Below, in pieces: positions 23,449-28,475 of a DNA stretch of 28,475 nucleotides. The first letter of the stretch is position 1. Every line of letters begins with the position of its first letter. The DNA is from Bacillus sp. ISL-7. Its GTDB lineage: Bacteria; Bacillota; Bacilli; Bacillales_B; DSM-18226. The stretch is from assembly GCF_018613065.1 (NCBI RefSeq), contig NZ_JAGGQW010000094.1, forward strand, positions 1 through 28,475, in the 5' to 3' direction. The notes under the pieces were generated by a model. That model had not been told where the DNA came from. It did not search any database and worked only from the letters and a program-made list of their open reading frames with translations. Position numbers and translations under genes: made by a program.

Positions 23449-24102
23449 ATGGAAAAGAAAACATTGATTTTAGTGGGTGCAGGTAAAGGGCTTGGTAATG
23501 CGGTAGCAAGAGAGTTTGCATCACATGATTTCAAAGTGGTTTTGATTGCGCGAAATACAGAACGCTTGAAACAGTATGAGGATGAATTTAAAGGTCTTGG
23601 CTATGAAGTCTATACAAAAGTAGCTGACGCCGCAAAGCTGGAGACTCTTACAAAGGCAATTCGTGAAGTGCAGGGAGAATTGGGAACACCCGACACTCTT
23701 GTTTATAATGTTGGCATAACCGAACCTGACGGCGACAGAGAAATTACAAGCGAGCTGCTGATGGAGCGATATCAGATAGATGCTGCCAGCGCTTATCATT
23801 GTGCTACTCTTGTTGCAACTGAGGAATTTGCATCTAAAAAGGGAGCAATCATTTTTACTGGTGGCGGTTTCGCAAAAACATTCCAGCCGATATTGTTCCT
23901 GAAACCTCTTAGCATCGACAAGGCAGCACTGAACGCTATGAACATTATACTCCACTATGAATTGGAACCAAAGGGCATTTTCGTGGGCAGCATTATCGTA
24001 AGCGGTGTGATTGACCCCGCAACGGATCACAGCCCGGAAAATATTGCTAAAGAATACTGGAAGATGTATGAAGAACGCGGTGATTTTGAGGTCGTAGTTT
24101 AA
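23449..24102 (+). CDS. Atypical short-chain dehydrogenase lacking the catalytic Tyr
   Basis: A 217-residue Rossmann protein with the SDR cofactor loop VGAGKGLG (Gly10, Gly14, Gly16), then VLIARN and LVYNVGI. At the active site it reads FLKPLSIDKAALNAMN. Lys159 is in place but the Tyr four residues earlier is Leu155, and the usual Ser region is IFTGGG. A branch of SDRs with SLSxGKAAL at this point exists, so this may be a subfamily trait rather than damage, but classical SDR chemistry would not work. The length is slightly short. AAAGGG stands ahead of ATG 23449. Other possible roles are NADP binding or redox sensing. Confidence 0.82.
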   Translation: MEKKTLILVGAGKGLGNAVAREFASHDFKVVLIARNTERLKQYEDEFKGLGYEVYTKVADAAKLETLTKAIREVQGELGTPDTLVYNVGITEPDGDREITSELLMERYQIDAASAYHCATLVATEEFASKKGAIIFTGGGFAKTFQPILFLKPLSIDKAALNAMNIILHYELEPKGIFVGSIIVSGVIDPATDHSPENIAKEYWKMYEERGDFEVVV

Positions 24103-24130
24103 TCATTATAAACCAGGAAGGAATTGGAGA

Positions 24131-24272
24131 ATGATCAGACACATTTTTATTGCATCGTAAAGTGGCAATTGATGCAGAAGGCATTGCTTGTGCCATTGCA
24201 TTTGCAATTGAGCAACCATCAGATGTTGGTATAAATGAAATGATTATTCGTCCCACAGTTCAAGTAGGTTAA
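24131..24272 (+). pseudogene. Dabb start joined to an SDR C-terminus
   Basis: AGGAAGGA and ATG 24131 open MIRHIFIAS-stop, the start of a Dabb protein like that at 20031. Within a few bases another frame continues AEGIACAIAFAIEQPSDVGI, then NEMIIRPTVQVG, which is the conserved end of a classical SDR. Two genes were evidently joined by a deletion, leaving neither alive. Confidence 0.65.
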
Positions 24273-24339
24273 AATAATAGAGTTATCTTCCCCAGTTTTG
24301 CAACTTAGAGGCACATTTATATATTAAAGCGGTAAAACA

Positions 24340-24513
24340 ATGGAACAACCATATAAATGTCACATGCTAACTTCATTAGATGGGAAAATCATTGGAGCTT
24401 ATTTGTAAACTGGATCAAACAGCTTATTTTACAGACGAATACGACGACGTTACGGATGTAAAGCATGGATGTGTGGCAGGGTTACCATGGAGGAACATTT
24501 TACTTTCGGATAA
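24340..24513 (+). pseudogene. RibD/DHFR-like reductase, N-terminal remnant
   Basis: ATG 24340 opens MEQPYKCHMLTSLDGKIIGA and a stop. The second frame reads RRRYGCKAWMCGRVTMEEHF. This is the start of RibD C-terminal-domain (DHFR-fold) reductases, which have CHMxxSxDGK and YGADAWxCGRxTMEE. An internal deletion and the missing C-terminal half show that it is dead. Confidence 0.65.
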
Positions 24514-24543
24514 AAATTAGAATTAAAACAAGATAACATTATG

Positions 24544-24632
24544 CAACCTGAGACCTGTATAGATTGGACTCAGGATGTTTGTTGGAGGTATTAATAAATG
24601 GGGGATGTTTGTCTTTGAATCGATTTTCACTC
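24544..24632 (+). repeat. 89-bp direct repeat, copy B
   Basis: Same orientation as 22247-22334. The hairpin CCTGAG (24547-24552) with CTCAGG (24569-24574) is perfect here. The two copies enclose the broken reductase, the atypical SDR and two stubs. Confidence 0.7.
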
Positions 24633-24743
24633 AAAACTTGATTCATATTTGTGGGTTCACCGTAAGGTAACCTCCTCATCGTGGTTTTTTCGCGTTTTGC
24701 TTTTTGTTACTTACAAATCATCAATGTTTTTTTTATTAATGAC

Positions 24744-24787
24744 TTGTGAACTTTTTCACTTAAAGTAACGGGGGGCGATACTTCAAG
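24744..24787. repeat. Two-tier hairpin element, partial copy R2
   Basis: TTGTGAA...TTTCACTTAAAGTAACGGG begins like R1 and R3. The inner stem CTTAAAGTA/TACTTCAAG has one mismatch, and the right outer arm is missing. Confidence 0.5.
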
Positions 24788-24823
24788 AAGAAGGTCGCCT
24801 TTTTTCTTTTTCAACAAATTAGA

Positions 24824-24881
24824 TTGTGAAATGTTGTACTTAAACTATCGGGCAGAATAGTTTAAGTACACTTTTTCACAA
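24824..24881. repeat. Two-tier hairpin element, copy R3
   Basis: Outer arms TTGTGAA (24824-24830) and TTCACAA (24875-24881); inner perfect 13-bp arms GTACTTAAACTAT (24836-24848) and ATAGTTTAAGTAC (24857-24869). It is closely similar to R1 at 16494-16554, and both are followed by AGTAA and an A-run. Confidence 0.7.
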
Positions 24882-25034
24882 AGTAATAAAAAAGCAGATC
24901 AGCCTAGTTAGGAATAGGAAAATAGGCTTTTTCTATAATTGTTTTTTAATAAATAAGTCTGTAGTAACGCAAAAATTTAAGGAGTCAAAGAACTGTATGT
25001 TTCGTACTTTAAATAAATTAACAATAAATTAACA

Positions 25035-25050
25035 TTGATTGGTTAATCAA
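25035..25050. promoter_or_regulatory. Operator-like palindrome before tetR
   Basis: TTGATT-GGTT-AATCAA is a perfect inverted repeat 95 bases before the TetR start, with a second palindrome AACATATGTT next to it. It could be the autoregulatory site of the TetR protein. Confidence 0.4.
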
Positions 25051-25144
25051 CATATGTTAATAATTATATAAAGAAAAAGGATGCTTTCAATCGTTAGATG
25101 AAAGCAATTTGTTGATTATCTAAGGGAAAGATGGGTGATTTCAA

Positions 25145-25696
25145 ATGTCTAAAGTGGATAGAAGAGTTCTTAAAACGCAAGAATCCTTAAAAAAAGCGGT
25201 TATTGAACTGATGACTGAGAAAAGTTTTGATGATATTACCATTCAGGATCTTGCAGACAGGGCAAATGTTAACCGAGGAACCATTTATCTTCATTACTTG
25301 GATAAATTTGATTTACTAGATAAACTCATTGATGAACATATTAATGTACTAAGAGTAATGTGCGAGGAAGCAAATGAAATGGAATTAGACTTTGTAAAAT
25401 CGAATGTAGGCTGGTTTGAATACTTTAAGAGCAATTATTCATTCTTTTCAACAATGTTAGCAAGTAGTCAAGCCTCTTATTTTCGTAGTCGGTTCCTAGA
25501 GCTTCTCATGCAAGAATTCAAAAATGATATTGACACAACAAAAGTGATAAATCGAGAATTGGATGAAGAGGTTATACTTCAATTTGTTGTGACATCTTTT
25601 GTAGGAACGGTGGAATGGTGGATAACAAAAGAAATGCCTTTTCCGCCTCGTGTTATAGCAGAACAGCTAGGGATGTTGTTAGATAGGATATACTAA
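25145..25696 (+). CDS. TetR/AcrR-family regulator
   Basis: A 183-residue regulator. Residues ~8-57 form the helix-turn-helix domain: LKTQESLKKAVIELM, FDDITIQDLADRANVNRGT, IYLHYLDKFDLL. The C-terminal domain (FKSNYSFFSTML, LQFVVTSFVGTVEWW, IAEQLGMLLDRI) is of the type seen in TetR proteins next to short-chain dehydrogenases. The ribosome binding site is weak. The next genes on the same strand are a classical SDR and a zinc alcohol dehydrogenase, each with its own leader, so it may repress them. A terminator follows at 25795, so it is transcribed alone. Confidence 0.9.
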   Translation: MSKVDRRVLKTQESLKKAVIELMTEKSFDDITIQDLADRANVNRGTIYLHYLDKFDLLDKLIDEHINVLRVMCEEANEMELDFVKSNVGWFEYFKSNYSFFSTMLASSQASYFRSRFLELLMQEFKNDIDTTKVINRELDEEVILQFVVTSFVGTVEWWITKEMPFPPRVIAEQLGMLLDRIY

Positions 25697-25794
25697 AGTT
25701 CTTACGGTATGGTTTACCTTTATCTAAAAACGCTTGGACCTGACTTTCACCCTTTGAAACATCCGGACCAATGACTGGATTCATATTTTACCCC

Positions 25795-25829
25795 AAGGTT
25801 AGCCAGATTTTTCTGGTTGACCTTTTTTT
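25795..25829 (+). terminator. Rho-independent terminator after tetR
   Basis: AAGGTTAGCCAGA (25795-25807) pairs with TCTGGTTGACCTT (25812-25824), with two G-U pairs, around TTTT, and T residues follow. Confidence 0.85.
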
Positions 25830-26118
25830 ATTTATTTGGCTTCCCGAAAGATAATCAACAATTTTATTGATTTGTTTGAATAAACAACAAATCAGTTTCT
25901 TTTAACCATTGAAAGTATTTTGGTTCCTTTTATAATTACAAACAGATGCTGATTAATCGCGAAGTGTTGATTTATGGTGACGAAACACAAGTCTGGGATC
26001 GCATACTACTCAGATATCCGTGGAAGACCTATTTACAAAGAAAAAGTTTTCCATCAGCCTCTTTTTAGTTGACTTTAAATTGTAAGGTTTATTTATAACA
26101 TAATCAGGAGGAATCGTT
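25830..26118. other. Leader region of the SDR gene
   Basis: A possible 40-codon frame from ATG 25946 to 26068 (MLINREVLIYGDETQVWDRI...) has no ribosome binding site and is not recognised. The promoter at 26069 follows it. Confidence 0.35.
26069..26099 (+). promoter_or_regulatory. Possible sigma-A promoter of the SDR gene
   Basis: TTGACT (26069-26074), a 19-base spacer and TATAAC (26094-26099). The distance to the start codon (26119) is only 20 bases, so the transcript would have a very short leader. No clear operator dyad was found. Confidence 0.35.
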
Positions 26119-26874
26119 ATGACAACCATGAAAGATAAAGTAGTAATTGTAACTGGAGCAAAAGGCGGTATTGGGCTGGCAACAGCACAATTATTTGCTA
26201 AAGAAGGTGCAAGTGTAGCTTTAGTTGATAGGAATGAACCTAAACAAGAAGCACAAGACTTGATAGACGCAGGCTATCAGGCGATATCCATCCAATGTGA
26301 TGTTTCAGATGAGAAATCTGTTGAAGCTATGGTACAAAAAACAGTTGATACATTTGGAAAATTAGATTATGCATATAATAATGCTGGTATTCAAAACCCT
26401 ATGACAGACACGGTTGAATTAAAGGAAGAAGTTTTCGATGATGTAATGAACGTTAATACGAAGGGTATTTGGCTTTGTATGAAGTATGAGTTGCTTCAAT
26501 TAAGAAAGCAAGGTACGGAAGGGGCTATTGTTAATTGTTCTTCAATAGGAGGATTAATTGGTGTTCCCGGACGTTCTGTATACCATGCTTCTAAACATGG
26601 TGTATTGGGATTAACTAAAAGCACTGCTTTAGAGTATGCTTCGAAAGGAATTCGTATTAATGCAGTTTGTCCAGGGATCATCGTAACGCCAATGGTTGAA
26701 AATATGTTAGCTACGGAAAGTGATGCAATGGACGAATTAATGAAAGCAGTCCCAATTGGTCGTCTAGCTAAAGCAGAAGAAGTTGCTTCTGTTGTACTTT
26801 GGTTATGCTCTTCTTCCGCAAGTTATGTTATTGGTCAAGCGATATCAGTTGATGGTGGATATACGGTTCAATAA
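26119..26874 (+). CDS. Classical SDR oxidoreductase
   Basis: A 251-residue classical short-chain dehydrogenase. The cofactor motif is TGAKGGIG (residues 12-19), Asp37 after VALVDR favours NAD, and NNAG is at 87-90. The catalytic Ser142 (NCSSIGG), Tyr155 and Lys159 (YHASK) are intact, followed by RINAVCPGIIVTPMVE and the end SVDGGYTVQ. It oxidises or reduces a secondary alcohol/ketone; the substrate is not visible. AGGAGG stands 8 bases before ATG 26119. It lies between the TetR gene and the alcohol dehydrogenase in the same direction. Confidence 0.95.
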   Translation: MTTMKDKVVIVTGAKGGIGLATAQLFAKEGASVALVDRNEPKQEAQDLIDAGYQAISIQCDVSDEKSVEAMVQKTVDTFGKLDYAYNNAGIQNPMTDTVELKEEVFDDVMNVNTKGIWLCMKYELLQLRKQGTEGAIVNCSSIGGLIGVPGRSVYHASKHGVLGLTKSTALEYASKGIRINAVCPGIIVTPMVENMLATESDAMDELMKAVPIGRLAKAEEVASVVLWLCSSSASYVIGQAISVDGGYTVQ

Positions 26875-27232
26875 TTGTTTAGACACCCAGCATATTTTTT
26901 AAGTGCAGGTTCAAAAGGTTCTGTTAATTGTACGTTGAAAGAACGTCGTTCTTCGGCTGGTTAACACAACGCGGAATTTCTGCTCTTTCCAAATCACTTA
27001 ACGAAGATCGCATCATGCAGAACTATGATTTGGGATTTTGAATTGAGTGCAAATGATGGATAAGCAATTTCCACACCAGATACAAACACAAGCAGTTTCT
27101 TCTAACACAGAGATCCGGTGATGGTGAGTAAAAGCATTAGGTTTAAAAAAGTAGAACGCAAATAGATAGCGCTTATTTTTAGAAACTGTCTCTCTATAAA
27201 ATAAACTAAAGTTTTAAAGGTGGAGAATTAAT
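26875..27232. other. Intergenic region with protein-like scraps
   Basis: Short stretches such as SAGSKGSVNCTLKERRSS look like decayed coding sequence, but none could be assigned. TATAAA at 27195-27200 may be the -10 box of the alcohol dehydrogenase; no good -35 box was found. Confidence 0.4.
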
Positions 27233-28267
27233 ATGAAAGCAAATATTATGTACGCTGCTGGTGATGTACGCGTAAAAGAATTGCCAGTACCAAAATTACA
27301 ATTACCAACTGATGCAGTATTAAAAGTGGTTGCTGCCTGCATTTGCGGTAGTGACTTGCATCCTTATCGTAGCATGCATTCTCATGATCACCCTGAAGGC
27401 GAAGCAATGGGGCACGAAGTTATTGGAAGAATAGAAGAAATGGGTTCAGAAGTATCTGGATTTGAGAAAGGCGATTTGGTAATTGTACCTTTCGCTTATG
27501 GAGATAACACTTGTCCTTATTGCCAAGAAGGATTGATGACTTCTTGTGTGCATGGAGGCTTTATGACAGGCTGTCAAGCTGAATACGTTCGTGTTCCTCA
27601 AGCACAAGGAAGCATGTTTAAATTACCAAAAGAGATTGATGAAAACTCTCCTCTTCTACCATCCCTATTAACATTGTCTGATGTTTATGGTACTGGGTAT
27701 CATTCAGCTGTAATGGGAGGCGTAAATGAGAACACAACAGTAGCAGTTATCGGTGACGGTGCAGTTGGTCTTCTTGCTGTTATGTCCGCAAAGAAACTGG
27801 GCGCGGAGAAAATAATTCTTATGGGTCGTCATAAAGAACGTACTGATCTTGGAATTGAATTTGGTGCTACACATGTTATTCCAGAACGTGGAGAAGAAGG
27901 TGTGGCAAAAGTTCGTGAGCTTACAAATGGTGAAGGAGTACATGTAGTTTTAGAATGTGTTGGTCTGAAGCCAGCGTACGAAATGAGTATTGGAGCTGTG
28001 CGCGCTGGGGGAGTAATCAGTCGCGTTGGAGTTCCGCAGTATGAAGAAGCAGCTGTTGGCTTTGAGAGTTTATTTGGACGCAACATTACACTAACAGGAG
28101 GACCAGCACCTACACGTGCTTATATGGAAGAACTACTACCAGATATTTTAGACGGTAAACTGGAACCTGGTCGAGTGTTTGATGTAACAGTTGACTTTGA
28201 CGGAGTTCCGGAAGGTTATCGACTTATGAACAACCGGGAAGCACTAAAGGTATTGGTTAAACCGTAA
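27233..28267 (+). CDS. Zinc-dependent alcohol dehydrogenase (MDR family)
   Basis: A 344-residue medium-chain dehydrogenase. Catalytic zinc ligands are visible as Cys38 (ICGSD) and His61-Glu62 (GHEVIG). The Rossmann motif is VIGDGAVGLLAV (Gly174, Gly176, Gly179). The structural-zinc lobe reads GDNTCPYCQEGLMTSC, with Cys94, Cys97 and Cys105, but the first of the usual four Cys is Asp91; this is also seen in a known branch of the family. It oxidises alcohols or reduces aldehydes with NAD(P). AAAGGTGGAGA lies 8 bases before ATG 27233, and a terminator follows. With the preceding SDR it fits an alcohol/aldehyde module. Confidence 0.94.
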   Translation: MKANIMYAAGDVRVKELPVPKLQLPTDAVLKVVAACICGSDLHPYRSMHSHDHPEGEAMGHEVIGRIEEMGSEVSGFEKGDLVIVPFAYGDNTCPYCQEGLMTSCVHGGFMTGCQAEYVRVPQAQGSMFKLPKEIDENSPLLPSLLTLSDVYGTGYHSAVMGGVNENTTVAVIGDGAVGLLAVMSAKKLGAEKIILMGRHKERTDLGIEFGATHVIPERGEEGVAKVRELTNGEGVHVVLECVGLKPAYEMSIGAVRAGGVISRVGVPQYEEAAVGFESLFGRNITLTGGPAPTRAYMEELLPDILDGKLEPGRVFDVTVDFDGVPEGYRLMNNREALKVLVKP

Positions 28268-28295
28268 TTTATTCTAATAGTGCTAAACTTTTATA

Positions 28296-28330
28296 AAGAA
28301 GCTACTCTTTTCGGAGTTGCTTCTTTTTAT
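28296..28330 (+). terminator. Rho-independent terminator after the alcohol dehydrogenase
   Basis: AAGAAGCTACTC (28296-28307) pairs with GAGTTGCTTCTT (28314-28325) with one internal mismatch, followed by TTT. A second hairpin GGGCTTTCC/GGAAAGCTC follows at about 28348-28374. Confidence 0.8.
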
Positions 28331-28428
28331 TGAACGAACAGCAAACTGGGCTTTCCTTTAAATTATGGAAAGCTCTTTTCTATGGGTGGAAATGGAAAAA
28401 TTGCTGTAAAAAAGAACTGTTTGAAAGA

Positions 28429-28464
28429 AGGATAGTTTGTGAATAAACACTCTTAAACTATCCT
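28429..28464. repeat. Hairpin related to the R family, copy R4
   Basis: AGGATAGTTT (28429-28438) pairs with AAACTATCCT (28455-28464). The half-site TTAAACTATC and the loop GTGAA...CACT recall R1 and R3, but the order is different, so relationship is only suggested. Confidence 0.4.
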
Positions 28465-28475
28465 GAAAATAGTAA

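Larger units (their letters stand above)
24514..25144. other. Repeat-rich intergenic region before tetR
   Basis: It holds the direct repeat 24544-24632, the hairpin copies R2 (24744-24787) and R3 (24824-24881), a terminator-like stem around 24911-24940 (AGCCTA...TAGGCTTTTT) and the operator-like palindrome at 25035. No gene was found. Confidence 0.5.

Noticed and set aside
24544..24632. Riboswitch candidate because of the leading hairpin
   Set aside because: No known riboswitch consensus could be recognised and the copies differ in the first stem; kept only as a repeat.

Overview
The window looks like a chromosomal stretch of an AT-rich, spore-forming Bacillaceae bacterium. It carries gerP spore-germination genes, an exosporium-type jelly-roll protein, an Sda-like checkpoint remnant, AGGAGG-type ribosome binding sites and many T-tailed hairpin terminators. 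It is an accessory, decaying region. About half of the recognisable genes are broken: sulfatase, AraC, MFS, FabF twice, TetR, GerPD, GerPF, Tn3 transposase, Sda, an aldo/keto reductase, SDR stubs and a RibD-like reductase. Several families of repeats separate the pieces.

Left part (1-7.4 kb): the end of a gapN-type aldehyde dehydrogenase, a ruined sulfatase, then an acyl-CoA/fatty-acid locus. A TetR regulator faces a hotdog thioesterase across a promoter with two similar operator-like palindromes. These are followed by a complete thiolase, an MFS fragment, a second paralogous thioesterase, a decayed fabF start, a TetR tail and a nearly complete but frameshifted fabF. This looks like a duplicated thioesterase-ketosynthase unit in decay.

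Middle (7.4-16.4 kb): a surface lipoprotein joins a YVTN beta-propeller to a cupredoxin whose halves appear in reversed order. Next come gerP remnants with an intact gerPE, and then a segment bracketed by two 148-bp imperfect inverted repeats (11170-11317 and 15976-16123). Inside the bracket are a membrane protein, a Tn3 transposase fragment, a flavin amine oxidase, an exosporium-like protein and a DUF1259 protein. An Sda-like remnant lies just outside it.

Right part (16.5-28.3 kb): a redox/aldehyde-type oxidoreductase island. A MerR regulator is followed by three copies of a MerR-style promoter with a 19-bp spacer holding a CTTCG..CGAAG dyad. One drives an obviously foreign, GC-rich MFS transporter. 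Another drives an aldo/keto reductase, a Dabb protein and an NAD(P)-binding protein. After these come a second aldo/keto reductase, a third one that is broken, an atypical SDR, gene stubs, a TetR regulator, a classical SDR and a zinc alcohol dehydrogenase. Direct repeats (67-68 bp and 88-89 bp) and a family of two-tier hairpins lie between the cassettes, consistent with modular gain and loss. All identifications come from reading the translated sequence; no database search was run.
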